Assembly: GCA_964503085.1 (NCBI GenBank)
Contig: CAZCYQ010000016.1
Span: 1-59,253, forward strand
Length of the DNA: 59,253 bases
Reading direction: 5' to 3'
From: Bin80 sp964503085
GTDB taxonomy: Bacteria; Bacteroidota; Rhodothermia; Rhodothermales; Bin80
The translations under genes and the position numbers were made by a program. The notes under the pieces are model-generated. The model made no database searches. It was given only the letters and a program-made list of their open reading frames with translations, and was not told the origin of the DNA. The first letter of the stretch is position 1; every line of letters begins with the position of its first letter. Positions 45,071-54,460 of the stretch are shown here, in pieces.

Positions 45071-46873
45071 TTACTGGCTGGAACTTGGCAAGTAGTCTTC
45101 ACCGGGATTCACGTAAAGATCTTTTTCGTAGGTGTGCTGCTGGTCATACAGCTCTCGGTAACGGCCTGCCAGGTCGTAGAGTGTGTGATGATTGCCACGT
45201 TCGATAATCTCTCCGTCCTCCAGGACTAGTATTTGATCCGCACTGCGGATCGTTGAGAGTCGATGTGCGATCACAAACGTCGTTCTTCCATAACGCAGAT
45301 TTTGGAATCCTTCCTGGATTAATGCTTCGCTTTGCGTATCAAGATTGGACGTAGCCTCGTCGAGAATCAGGATTCTTGGATTTGCCAGGATCGCACGTGC
45401 GATGGAGATTCTTTGCCGCTGCCCTCCGCTGAGTTTGACCCCGCGCTCACCGACTATCGTATTGTAGGCATCGGGAAAGCTTCGAATGAACTTGTCTGCA
45501 TTGGCAATCCTGCCTGCATCCTCAATCTCGTTGAGTGAGGCCTCTGGTCGGGCAAAGCTGATGTTTTCCGCGATCGTGCCATCAAACAGGAAATTCTCCT
45601 GCATCACTACCCCCAGATGCTTGCGGTAATCCCTCAACTTCAAGGTAGCCAGATCCTGGCCGTCCACCAAAACCCGTCCCGCGTCGGGTTTATTGAATCC
45701 CAGGACCAAGCTTACGAGCGTACTCTTGCCTGAACCACTCGAACCAACAAGCGCAGTCGTCGTCCCCTCGGCGGCACTGAGCGAAACATTCCGTATTACA
45801 GGTACAGTTTCGTCGTATCGAAAATGTACGTTTTCCAGGACAATATCTCCCCGGACAGTTCTCAGCGTCTTACGCTGATCTTCGTCCTCATCTTCGCGTG
45901 TCTCTGCCATCAGCTCCCTGATTCGATCGAGACCTGCAAATGCCTCTGAAACTTGGGTGCCTACCATAGCCATTTGCACAATCGGCGCGACCATGACACC
46001 AACCACAAAGATGTACATCACAAAGTCCCCGAGTGTCAATACGCCTTCGGTGATAGCCCTGCCCCCCATCACGATCATGAGAACACCAACTACGCCAACG
46101 AAGACCGTGCCGAACGCAACCGTTGCAGAACGTCCTCGAATAGATCTGGCAATCAGATCAAACAGTCGTTCAATTCCGTCGCTGAATTTAGCTTGCTCCC
46201 GATTTTCAGAGCCGTAGGCCTTGACCAGCCTAATACCTCCCAACGTCTCCCCCAGAGCACCTGTAACCTCCGCCTGGATTTTCTGACGTTTCCTGAATAT
46301 GGGACGTAATGCCCGGAAAGCATAGGCCATCAAGCCCCCGAAGACCCCCAGGACAACACAGGTAATAAGCGTCAGTTGCCAGTAGAGTACAAACATGATT
46401 ACGAGTGCCAAAACCGCCGTGACTACGCCCCCCGCCAGCATTACAATACCTGTACCCACTAGATTGCGGATCCCTTCCGCATCACTCATTACACGCGATA
46501 TAAGCTCCCCACTCTTATGTCGCTCGAAAAAACGTGCCGGCAGATGAATCACATGTTCATGAACGCGGCGGCGCATATCCATAATAGCGCGCTGGGCCGC
46601 TATGCTGATCACATTCGACAGTAAATAGGACGTTCCTGCCTGGACGATGGTAGCCAAAGCCGCCAAGAGAGCCAGCGGCAGAAGGAGCTCCATCTGATTG
46701 TTGCCAATCACGTCGTCTATCAACCACTTACTACTGCCCGGTAACACAAACCCACTCACACGATTGACCACCATAAGACCCATACCTATGGCGAGAATCT
46801 TTCGATAATTCCACATCAGGCGCCGTGCCTGATGCCAAGCCGACCGAGTGATTTTACGGCGCTTACCGATCAC
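45071..46873 (-). CDS. ABC exporter, fused permease/ATPase (MsbA-like)
   Basis: 600 residues. Six-TM ABC transporter type 1 domain (residues about 25-320) followed by an ATPase domain with Walker A GSSGSGKST, Q-loop MQEN, signature LSGGQRQR, Walker B ILILDEATS and H-loop IAHRLST. As a homodimer it would export a hydrophobic substrate such as lipid A, lipids or drugs; sequence alone does not decide. Not in an obvious operon: the DUF819 gene lies upstream with a 144-bp gap on the same strand. Confidence 0.92.
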   Translation of the reverse strand: MIGKRRKITRSAWHQARRLMWNYRKILAIGMGLMVVNRVSGFVLPGSSKWLIDDVIGNNQMELLLPLALLAALATIVQAGTSYLLSNVISIAAQRAIMDMRRRVHEHVIHLPARFFERHKSGELISRVMSDAEGIRNLVGTGIVMLAGGVVTAVLALVIMFVLYWQLTLITCVVLGVFGGLMAYAFRALRPIFRKRQKIQAEVTGALGETLGGIRLVKAYGSENREQAKFSDGIERLFDLIARSIRGRSATVAFGTVFVGVVGVLMIVMGGRAITEGVLTLGDFVMYIFVVGVMVAPIVQMAMVGTQVSEAFAGLDRIRELMAETREDEDEDQRKTLRTVRGDIVLENVHFRYDETVPVIRNVSLSAAEGTTTALVGSSGSGKSTLVSLVLGFNKPDAGRVLVDGQDLATLKLRDYRKHLGVVMQENFLFDGTIAENISFARPEASLNEIEDAGRIANADKFIRSFPDAYNTIVGERGVKLSGGQRQRISIARAILANPRILILDEATSNLDTQSEALIQEGFQNLRYGRTTFVIAHRLSTIRSADQILVLEDGEIIERGNHHTLYDLAGRYRELYDQQHTYEKDLYVNPGEDYLPSSSQ

Positions 46874-47017
46874 GAAACTATGGCAGTGTAGAAGACTACA
46901 CTTATTCCCTCCACAACATGTATTGATCCGTCTGGAATTACACGGTTGCCGTTATACCCGTCCCAACTTGCGCCCATCCTTGTTTTCCCATCGCCCACAC
47001 CTGATACGGTCCTCATC

Positions 47018-48142
47018 TCAGTACCCCAGGATTCCACGCACCAGCATACCAATTGCGAAACCAGTGTAATTGCCGATCGCGTATCCAAGCAGTCCCACCG
47101 CCACTCCTGACAATACCCGATCCGTCGCGCCCCGTGCGGTGGCCAGCGCCATTGCTGACGCAGGTCCGCCCACATTTGCCTGTGACGCGATTGCCAGCGT
47201 AGTCGGATCTATCCTGAGTAACACTCCAAAGCCAAACACGAAAGCTCCATGCAACATCACTGTACCAACCGCAAAATAAAGCACACCTGGGCCGATAGCC
47301 ACAATATTACGCACTACGGACTGTGCCCCATTCGTAGTGAGGAAGAGCAGGAGCAAATAGTATCCCCACATGGCCGCACCCGAAAGCCGACGCACTTGCG
47401 GTATTTGTGCGACTGCGAGTGCAATGGTGGTCAACCACAGCACCTCGGGGATGCCCGGAACTATACTCCCCAATTGTTCGGAAAACCATACGGCGCCCAG
47501 CGCGATAACCACCAGGAGGGCGGTATCCTGTAATCTTATGCGCTCTTTACTCTTGTATAAAGATTGGGTCAGTCCATCCTGAGCCTGAGTACTTTTCTGC
47601 GCCTGCGTTTGCCTGAAAAGTAACGGGACAGTCAGGCATGCAGCCATCCATAGCGCTGTCAAGAGTACATCTGCCGCGATTGCAGCAGAAAAAAGCTCGC
47701 TACTGGTATCAAACGCGCGACCCAGCGCTGCAAAATTGACGCCACCTCCGTTATAGGTACCGGTAAACTGACCTGCTAACTTCCAAGTCTCAGGTCCAAC
47801 GAGCGGAGCCAATACTAGCGCCGAGACAAATGCACCCGTAGCTGTACCGACTGCTCCCAGACCAAACGCAGCCAGCATTGCTCCACCTGCCTTGCGAATG
47901 GTTTTGACATTTACCTCCAGCAAAATCAATACAATGCCCAGACTGATGCCTGGATTGATCAGAACATCATAGGCCTTGTTATCTGCAGGAATGATCCCCA
48001 CATTGGATAATACCATGGCCAGCAGTATGCCAACCAACGCGGCGCTGAGCGCCTTGAAGAGCGCTACGCGAGACTCCAACCACACCGCGGCCCAAACGAT
48101 AACTGCTAGAATCAGGAATACGGCTATAGGATGTGTAATCAT
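47018..48142 (-). CDS. DUF819 family membrane protein
   Basis: 374 residues with about ten membrane segments. Family landmarks are GTYNGGGVNFAALGRA in the first half and ASQANVGGPASAMALATARG in the second, the two inverted-repeat-like signature loops of DUF819 (YjcL type). A transporter function is assumed for the family. Starts 8 bp after the stop of the S9 peptidase on the same strand, so likely cotranscribed; this suggests uptake of a peptide-derived product, by inference only. Confidence 0.87.
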   Translation of the reverse strand: MITHPIAVFLILAVIVWAAVWLESRVALFKALSAALVGILLAMVLSNVGIIPADNKAYDVLINPGISLGIVLILLEVNVKTIRKAGGAMLAAFGLGAVGTATGAFVSALVLAPLVGPETWKLAGQFTGTYNGGGVNFAALGRAFDTSSELFSAAIAADVLLTALWMAACLTVPLLFRQTQAQKSTQAQDGLTQSLYKSKERIRLQDTALLVVIALGAVWFSEQLGSIVPGIPEVLWLTTIALAVAQIPQVRRLSGAAMWGYYLLLLFLTTNGAQSVVRNIVAIGPGVLYFAVGTVMLHGAFVFGFGVLLRIDPTTLAIASQANVGGPASAMALATARGATDRVLSGVAVGLLGYAIGNYTGFAIGMLVRGILGY

Positions 48143-48150
48143 CCAGAAAC

Positions 48151-50154
48151 TTACATTTGTGGCCTATCGCTGTCACGAGCATGCCTCTTGAACCAGTGGT
48201 GCAGATATTGCTGCGTGCGCAAATAGTTGCTGGGTTTGGAGGTTGTTCCATGGTATTCCCCATTGAAGCGGATCATGGCAGTTGGCACCTTGAGGAGCTT
48301 GAGCGCCTGATAGTACTCCTCCGTCTGCGACATGGGTGTACGTAAATCATTGACCCCCGTCATGAGCATGGTTGGTGTCGAGACATTACCGACATGCATA
48401 AGCGGAGAGCGACGCAGGTGCTCCGACGGATCTTCCCAAGGAAGATGGTCAAAATTATAGTACCAAGAAGCACCGTCTGTCGTCCCTACAAACGAAAGCC
48501 AGTTGGTTACCGGACAGTTGGCACTGGCGGCAGCAAAACGGTCAGTCTGTCCAACAACCCACGAAGTTAGTACACCTCCCCCACTGCAACCGTACACAAA
48601 CATGTTGTCTTCATCTATATACCCGTGTGCAACAACCTCGTCTACTCCACGCATCAGATCATTGTAATCTTTGCCAGGGTATGCCCGCTTGATGGCGTTG
48701 CCAAAGTCACTACCATAGCCGCTTGATCCACGTGGGTTGGTGTACAGTACGACATACCCCTGAGCGGCATGATACTGCCAGGAAAAATTGAAACCGACAC
48801 TGTACATACCATGCGGACCGCCATGGATCGCAAGGATTAGCGGATACTTCTTATCGGCATCAAAGTCCGGCGGCTTGATGATCCACCCCTGAATGCCTAG
48901 ATCATCCACAGAGGAATAGTTTATTTCTTCGACAACACCTAGATCCATCTGCCCTAAAACATCCTCATTAACATCAAGCAATACTTGAGGAGAATTTTCC
49001 TCGACACTCAAAGTAACCAGTTGTGAAGTATTGTATGAATCGCTGTACGTACCGGCAAACTGGCCTCTCACCGCACTCGAAACGCTCAGCATAGCATTCA
49101 ATTGGGTGATCGGTCTCACGTTGCTCTCCAGATCAACATGGTACAGGTTACGCGTACCGTGATCGTTGGCCGTAAAATATACCCCCTCACTGTCAGATTG
49201 CCATATCAATCCTCTGGGAGACCGGTCAAGACTTTCCGTCAATACTCTTGAGCCGCTGCCGTCAATATTCATCACATAAAGGCGCTGCGCAATGTATGTA
49301 TCATCTGAAAAGTCATATCCCGTGTAAGCGACCATACGTCCATCAGGAGATACCACAGGGTTACTGTCAGGTCCCCTGCGTGTCGTAAGCTGACGAATAT
49401 CACCTGAAGTCACATTGACCGCATAAATTTCGGACTCCCTCCATGCCCAAGGCGCATCTTTAGTGCGAAGACTGGAAAACAGGATCTCGGATCCATTTGG
49501 GGTCCAGGCGATGCCTCCACGTCCATGATGCCAGTCACCATCAGTGAGCTGCCGCGCTGTTCCTCCTTCGGCGGAAACTACAAACACATGTGTATACCCC
49601 GGCTCGTAGAATCCAACGCGGTCGCGCCGGTAGACTAAATCTTCTACGACTCTCGGAGAAGTCGTCCACTTGGCCCCGTCCGGTTTGCCGGGTGGGTTAA
49701 TGCCCCAGCCTTTATCTCCAGGCACAAAGGCTGTAAAGGCAATCCATTTGCCATCTGGGCTCCATCGCACATTGGAGGGCGCCTGCTCGAGGCGCGTGAC
49801 TTGTGTGGCCGGACCGGCAATAGTCCGCCATTGTACATAAATTTGTCGCCCGCTGGGCTCTCCCTCAGCGAGATAGAGATAGCGTGTACCGTCAGGTGAC
49901 CAGCGAGGAGAAGAACCGTGAGTCAGGAATCGGTTGTGTGCGCCGTCCGAATCCATGATCCAGAGGCTTGATGCTCTTCGATCCTCCATCCGATCAATCC
50001 AGCCTCTCGTGTAAATGATTTCCGTCCCATCCGGGGACAACTGCGGATTGGATACCGTTTCCATGTCCAGATACTGCACCAGTTCTATACGGTCCTGTGC
50101 CTGCACGCTGGCAGCAATTACGAAAAAGACCACTAAGCTTGCGAATGTTTTCAT
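48151..50154 (-). CDS. S9 family peptidase (prolyl-oligopeptidase type), exported
   Basis: 667 residues from ATG 50154, signal peptide ending at VQAQ. N-terminal seven- or eight-bladed propeller with repeated SPDG motifs (PQLSPDGTEI, RWSPDGTRY, RWSPDGKWI, WTPNGSEI, VSPDGRM), then an alpha/beta-hydrolase domain with HGGPHG, catalytic Ser in GCSGGG (about residue 520), GVNDLRTP and the His in GEYHGT. Acts on peptides, probably cleaving after proline or acting as an acylaminoacyl peptidase, in the periplasm. First gene of the pair with the DUF819 transporter. Confidence 0.92.
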   Translation of the reverse strand: MKTFASLVVFFVIAASVQAQDRIELVQYLDMETVSNPQLSPDGTEIIYTRGWIDRMEDRRASSLWIMDSDGAHNRFLTHGSSPRWSPDGTRYLYLAEGEPSGRQIYVQWRTIAGPATQVTRLEQAPSNVRWSPDGKWIAFTAFVPGDKGWGINPPGKPDGAKWTTSPRVVEDLVYRRDRVGFYEPGYTHVFVVSAEGGTARQLTDGDWHHGRGGIAWTPNGSEILFSSLRTKDAPWAWRESEIYAVNVTSGDIRQLTTRRGPDSNPVVSPDGRMVAYTGYDFSDDTYIAQRLYVMNIDGSGSRVLTESLDRSPRGLIWQSDSEGVYFTANDHGTRNLYHVDLESNVRPITQLNAMLSVSSAVRGQFAGTYSDSYNTSQLVTLSVEENSPQVLLDVNEDVLGQMDLGVVEEINYSSVDDLGIQGWIIKPPDFDADKKYPLILAIHGGPHGMYSVGFNFSWQYHAAQGYVVLYTNPRGSSGYGSDFGNAIKRAYPGKDYNDLMRGVDEVVAHGYIDEDNMFVYGCSGGGVLTSWVVGQTDRFAAASANCPVTNWLSFVGTTDGASWYYNFDHLPWEDPSEHLRRSPLMHVGNVSTPTMLMTGVNDLRTPMSQTEEYYQALKLLKVPTAMIRFNGEYHGTTSKPSNYLRTQQYLHHWFKRHARDSDRPQM

Positions 50155-50381
50155 GAGTAACCTACTAATTAAGACCAATCTCTCTTGAGACCTTATAAGA
50201 TATTCCCTTTAGGCTTCCCGAACCGCCCCCGCAGGCCGTTCTGGATCATCCTGAATCGGGACGGATTCTAAATCCCAACACCGAATGTCCCGCGATTATT
50301 GCAATCTCGAAAGAACGTCTTTGTTGGAGACGGGTAAGCCTATTGGATTGCATCCCAGAAACTTCATAGCCTCAGTCAGTT

Positions 50382-52085
50382 ATGCAAAGGACGTACATCG
50401 TCATTATCGCTGGAATATTTATCGGAGTTGCTCCTTCCTGGAGCCAGCCGCAGGTCACTCTTGAACACGCGTTTACGAACCTCTTCTTTAATCGGCCGGT
50501 GGATATGCAGCACTTCGGAGAACAGCTATTTGTGGTCGAGCAGCAAGGCATTATTTGGACTTTTGAAAACAAACAGGATGTAACCGATCGTCACAGATTC
50601 TTAGACATTCGGAACCGCGTTCGAGCAGTTAATAACGAGGAAGGCTTGCTTGGGCTGGCCTTCCACCCGGAATACAGCGTTAACGGATACTTTTTTGTCT
50701 ACTACACCGCCTCAAACCCGAGGCGGAGCGTGATCGCACGTTACAGTGTGCTCGCCGGCGATGCAAACCGGGCCGATGTGAACAGCGAAATCGTGGTCCT
50801 TGAGGTTAACCAGCCGGCCGGCAATCACAACGGCGGACAATTGGCATTTGGGCCCGACGGAGCTCTGTACATTGCCTTTGGTGATGGGGGTGGTGCCAAC
50901 GATCAATACGGAAACGGTCAGAATACACGCTCCCTCCTGGGTACCATTTCCAGAATCAATGTGGATGATCTTCCCTACACAATCCCGCCGGATAACCCTT
51001 TTGCCAGCGGAGCTGCCGGTCTGCCGGAAATCTTTGCCTGGGGACTGCGTAACCCATGGAGATTCACTTTCGATTTCAAGACTGACGTTGTTTACGCCGC
51101 AGATGTGGGGCAAAACACGATCGAAGAAGTCAATATCATCGAAAAAGGCAAAAACTATGGGTGGCCGATCATGGAAGGGACGCGGTGTTTTCGGCCGCGT
51201 GCGAACTGTAACCAAAGTGGTCTGGTGCTACCGATTTTTGAGTATGATCACTCAAACGGTCCTGCCTCTGTAACGGGCGGATACGTTTATCGCGGCCCTG
51301 GTGTACCGGATCTTACAGGCTGGTATGTTCTTGGAGATTATGTCGACGGCCGATTTTGGGGACTGCTCCACGACGGGACTTCCCTGCTGGGAACCTCATT
51401 ACTAGAAGACACTTTCCTGTCACCCCTATCCTTCGGTATAGATCACCAAGGCGAAGTTTTTATGCTCGCCGGAAATGGGCGGATTTACAGGTTCTCGGCA
51501 ACGGGCGGCTCATTGGGATTTGAATCCTTTGGTAAGCCTCTGCAGTTCACGCTGGGCGTACCGATCCCAACCACCACGCTACCTGCTGCCCGAGGTGGCA
51601 GTGGCTCATTCACCTATTCGCTTTCTCCCTCTCTTCCCGCGGGGCTTTCCTTCGATCCTTCAACGCGCACATTACAGGGAACAGCCACGATCCTCTCAGA
51701 CACGACTACCTATACGCTCCACGCTGTGGATACCAACGGTTTGCAGGGGACATTACAGTTTGAACTCTCCGTACTCGAATCACTGAGCAATGAGCGCTCT
51801 GATGCGTTACCTGGCTTTATTCTTCATGGCCACTATCCCAGTCCCTCGTCCGGTGACACGCAGATCATTTTTGACCTGCCTGAACGAGCCAGCGTATCGG
51901 TTGAGTTGCATGATTTGATTGGGCGCCGCGTTGCCACCATACCTCCACGAATCATGGCTCCGGCAATTCAACAATCTGTCCTCGTACCCACGAGCACGCT
52001 CCCCGGAGGAATGTATCTGTACCGTGTCATCGTAACCAAACAGAATGCTTCGATGACTGCTCGCGGAAAGCTTTTGGTTCAGTGA
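50382..52085 (+). CDS. PQQ-type sugar (glucose/sorbosone) dehydrogenase-like protein with T9SS sorting tail
   Basis: 567 residues. Signal peptide, then a GSDH six-bladed propeller with GLLGLAFHPEYSVNGYFFVYY, HNGGQLAFGPDGALYIAFGDGG, FAWGLRNPWRFTFD and ADVGQNTIEEVN, the usual PQQ/Ca-binding architecture. After about residue 390 a putative-Ig segment (LPAGLSFDPSTRTLQG) leads to a C-terminal type A sorting domain (HYPSPSSGDTQIIFDLPE, then YLYRVIV). The tail predicts secretion by the type IX system and surface attachment. Sugar oxidation is likely; the substrate is unknown. 227 bp from the divergent S9 gene. Confidence 0.88.
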   Translation: MQRTYIVIIAGIFIGVAPSWSQPQVTLEHAFTNLFFNRPVDMQHFGEQLFVVEQQGIIWTFENKQDVTDRHRFLDIRNRVRAVNNEEGLLGLAFHPEYSVNGYFFVYYTASNPRRSVIARYSVLAGDANRADVNSEIVVLEVNQPAGNHNGGQLAFGPDGALYIAFGDGGGANDQYGNGQNTRSLLGTISRINVDDLPYTIPPDNPFASGAAGLPEIFAWGLRNPWRFTFDFKTDVVYAADVGQNTIEEVNIIEKGKNYGWPIMEGTRCFRPRANCNQSGLVLPIFEYDHSNGPASVTGGYVYRGPGVPDLTGWYVLGDYVDGRFWGLLHDGTSLLGTSLLEDTFLSPLSFGIDHQGEVFMLAGNGRIYRFSATGGSLGFESFGKPLQFTLGVPIPTTTLPAARGGSGSFTYSLSPSLPAGLSFDPSTRTLQGTATILSDTTTYTLHAVDTNGLQGTLQFELSVLESLSNERSDALPGFILHGHYPSPSSGDTQIIFDLPERASVSVELHDLIGRRVATIPPRIMAPAIQQSVLVPTSTLPGGMYLYRVIVTKQNASMTARGKLLVQ

Positions 52086-52135
52086 CCCTCTTGCTTGTCC
52101 CGGAAAGCCTGATCAATTCAGGCTGATCCCCGATG

Positions 52136-53314
52136 TTATTGCCCCGATGTAGAAATCGAATTGAACCACGCTCGTGTGCTTGCAATTGCGATAGGTGCAC
52201 AATCACCATGTTCACTTTGTGGGCTTGGATCCAACAATGTAGCGGCCTCACCAAGTACCTGTGCGGCAATACTAGAATTTTCAATGGGCACAAGTTCGTC
52301 TGCCGCGCAATGATATAACCGGGTTGGTGCCCGCGGTGTCCAGTTGATCAGATCATTCTCACGAAGGCGCTGACGAAATGGGTGGTTGAGGTCAGACCTA
52401 AAGGACCGAAGTACATTTGGATGTACAATTTGAATTGGGATAGTTGGCATAGCCTCATTAATGTCACCACCGCCATGCATTCCGTCAAATAGTGGAGGTA
52501 ACGTAACATCGTAAGGGCTCGCAAGAAAATCAGACGGACTGTTATACAAGCCGTAAGCCTCGTTATAGCTGAATAACACGTAGGGGAAATAATATGGTTG
52601 GGGATATGGTTCCTCCCGCAGCATGAGGTCCAACATGGTTCCACTTAAATCGTAAGGTCCTGCCATCAGGGAAGACGCCTTAATGTTAAATTCGCTCGAA
52701 TACTCGGCCTCCAAAAGGCGATGTGCTGCCATGCCCGTGTAACCGCCTGCCGAGTATCCCGCCATGTAAACCTCGCCTGAGTAGCTCCAAGGCTGGGTGG
52801 CGGACCAGCGGACCACAGCCTGCATCATATCGACTATGGCCGACGCAGATACATCAGCTATCAAATAGGGATGCAATCCCGGCGACCGCCCTAACCCAAT
52901 CAGGTCCGGCATTACTGATAAATACCCGTCTGCGGCAAAAAACATGCCCACCACAGCTTCATTCGTGTCACCTCTAGAAGGCGCAGATGAACGCCGAGTG
53001 ATCGTCCCGTGCTGATACGAAACCATCGGAAGCGGCCGTAGAAAAGGTTGCGGAACGGCTACTGCACCCGAAGCTGTTGTTTCCTCTCCATGTGTGTCCA
53101 CGGTCAGGTACTCTATAACATAAAATGAAACACCATACCTCGCTGAATAAGGTATCCCATATGCGCCAACCAGTTGCGATACCTCCTCAGCTGTGTAGGT
53201 TGCAAGAGTGGTCACATCAATGACATCCCCCCTGACCGGAGGGGGTTCGGGTTCGATGCCTGACGAATCGCAGCCCAGCAAAAAAATCACAAGCAGCAAA
53301 CAGAGCGTTCGCAT
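52136..53314 (-). CDS. Lipase/alpha-beta hydrolase-like lipoprotein
   Basis: 392 residues from ATG 53314, lipobox FLLGC. Long frame upstream overlaps the GH113-like gene and is rejected. The catalytic nucleophile lies in AGYSAGG (G-x-S-x-G), with PDLIGLGRSPG before it and a likely Asp in HCAADELVP and His in SEHGDCAP, as in secretory lipases (PF03583-type). Would hydrolyse lipid or ester substrates in the envelope. Starts 4 bp after the GH113-like stop, so the two lipoproteins are coupled. Confidence 0.8.
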   Translation of the reverse strand: MRTLCLLLVIFLLGCDSSGIEPEPPPVRGDVIDVTTLATYTAEEVSQLVGAYGIPYSARYGVSFYVIEYLTVDTHGEETTASGAVAVPQPFLRPLPMVSYQHGTITRRSSAPSRGDTNEAVVGMFFAADGYLSVMPDLIGLGRSPGLHPYLIADVSASAIVDMMQAVVRWSATQPWSYSGEVYMAGYSAGGYTGMAAHRLLEAEYSSEFNIKASSLMAGPYDLSGTMLDLMLREEPYPQPYYFPYVLFSYNEAYGLYNSPSDFLASPYDVTLPPLFDGMHGGGDINEAMPTIPIQIVHPNVLRSFRSDLNHPFRQRLRENDLINWTPRAPTRLYHCAADELVPIENSSIAAQVLGEAATLLDPSPQSEHGDCAPIAIASTRAWFNSISTSGQ

Positions 53315-53318
53315 GTAC

Positions 53319-54356
53319 CTACAGGCTGGCTGTGAACCGGGAACGGATAACTTCTTCGGCCGGCTTACCTTGTGGAGTGAAATCCAGATAGGTGCGAGGC
53401 CGGTCGCGATCACCGTACCATTTCCAGAGAATGGCACCACTGAACCACGGTTTGTTCCACAACTCGTCAAAAAATACTTCATACAGCCTGGCCTGTAAGT
53501 CATCATCCGGCTCCACCGAATCCGCTTCTCCACGCGAGGGCCAACGCCATGGCTTGGATGCCGCATCAGGGACATTCCGGTAGCCAATCTCAGTAAAAAG
53601 AATGGGCAGATTCATACGCTTGGAGAGACCCGTAAGAGCCTCAATATGAGGCTCCCAGCCCTGTGCGAGCATCCCGTTGGTTGGGCTGGGCTCATCGGTA
53701 AGTTCGAAATACGCCTGTACACCTATATAATCCAGCATATCCCAGAACTCAATTTCCTCGTATTCCTCCCACCAGTTAGCCGCATAAGTCAGATCACCCT
53801 GGTACACCGAGCGAATATCTTTGATGAGTCCGCGCCAATAATCCGGGCGCTCATGTGCACTTCTCGCAAGTTCCGTACCAATTACAAGCATTGCAGCATC
53901 AATCTCTTCCGCGAGGTGTGCGTAGTGCATGAGCAGCTCAGAGTACTGCGTTTCCCAAGTCTGCCAATCGTGCTCCCCCGAATAACCAATTGAGCTTCTC
54001 GACTGACCCTCAGCACTGTAGCGACCAAGCCATAGATGCGGCTTCAGGATGATTGCCATTCCGAGGCTATCCGTTTTTCGAGACAATTCCCGTGCCGCCC
54101 GATCACTTTCGCTGTACCATCTTGCATCGGGATTCATGCGGATCTCGGGAACGTCAGCATCCCGCTGAAAGCCGAACTGCACCAGTGTTATATGTGTGAA
54201 CCCGGATTCCTTCAACTTTGGCAACATTGCCGCGGACGGCTCATTCCTAGCATCAAGTGTAACGGCTCGGATCACGGCGTCCGTATCATTTCGCCGGTCT
54301 CCTGCGTCGCAGTTAGCAATCAGTAAACAGACTAGTACCCAATAAAACATGCGCAT
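53319..54356 (-). CDS. GH113-like glycoside hydrolase lipoprotein
   Basis: 345 residues from ATG 54356 with lipobox IANC (C19-20 region). TIM-barrel landmarks of the GH113/GTA-TIM group: GFTHITLVQFGF, IILKPHLWLG, a probable acid/base Glu in IGTELARS, YIGVQAYFELTDE and the probable nucleophile Glu in FTEIGYRN, ending AILWKWYGD. Characterised GH113 enzymes are beta-mannanases; the substrate here is not certain. The divergent aminotransferase region and the TnpB unit begin about 75 bp upstream. Confidence 0.78.
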   Translation of the reverse strand: MRMFYWVLVCLLIANCDAGDRRNDTDAVIRAVTLDARNEPSAAMLPKLKESGFTHITLVQFGFQRDADVPEIRMNPDARWYSESDRAARELSRKTDSLGMAIILKPHLWLGRYSAEGQSRSSIGYSGEHDWQTWETQYSELLMHYAHLAEEIDAAMLVIGTELARSAHERPDYWRGLIKDIRSVYQGDLTYAANWWEEYEEIEFWDMLDYIGVQAYFELTDEPSPTNGMLAQGWEPHIEALTGLSKRMNLPILFTEIGYRNVPDAASKPWRWPSRGEADSVEPDDDLQARLYEVFFDELWNKPWFSGAILWKWYGDRDRPRTYLDFTPQGKPAEEVIRSRFTASL

Positions 54357-54409
54357 CCCAGATCGCACAATAAACTCTATATCAGTGAATGAAATGCTTT
54401 AATTTATTT

Positions 54410-54419
54410 ACTGATCAGT
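54410..54419. promoter_or_regulatory. 10-bp palindrome in the original divergent promoter region
   Basis: ACTGATCAGT is a perfect palindrome, just left of the TnpB unit, between the GH113-like gene and the aminotransferase. It could be an operator for either, but is short enough to be chance. Confidence 0.25.
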
Positions 54420-54429
54420 TAAGTAAGGG

Positions 54430-54437
54430 TTTAATCA
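54430..54437 (+). repeat. Left 8-bp target-site duplication
   Basis: TTTAATCA directly abuts the left inverted repeat; an identical copy at 55803-55810 abuts the right one. Exact abutment on both sides marks a target-site duplication from transposition. Confidence 0.85.
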
Positions 54438-54460
54438 GGGAATTATAGGGGATAGTTGAA
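54438..54460. repeat. Left terminal inverted repeat
   Basis: 23 bp, begins GGGAATTATAGGGG. Contains on the minus strand a TATAAT (54442-54447) facing outward to the GH113-like gene, and on the plus strand an AGGGG that could serve as the ribosome-binding site for the tnpB ATG at 54460. Confidence 0.85.

Noticed and set aside
53315..53587. N-terminal extension of the lipase-like gene
   Set aside because: The extension is antisense-free but overlaps the GH113-like coding region in another frame; ATG 53314 directly precedes a proper lipoprotein signal.
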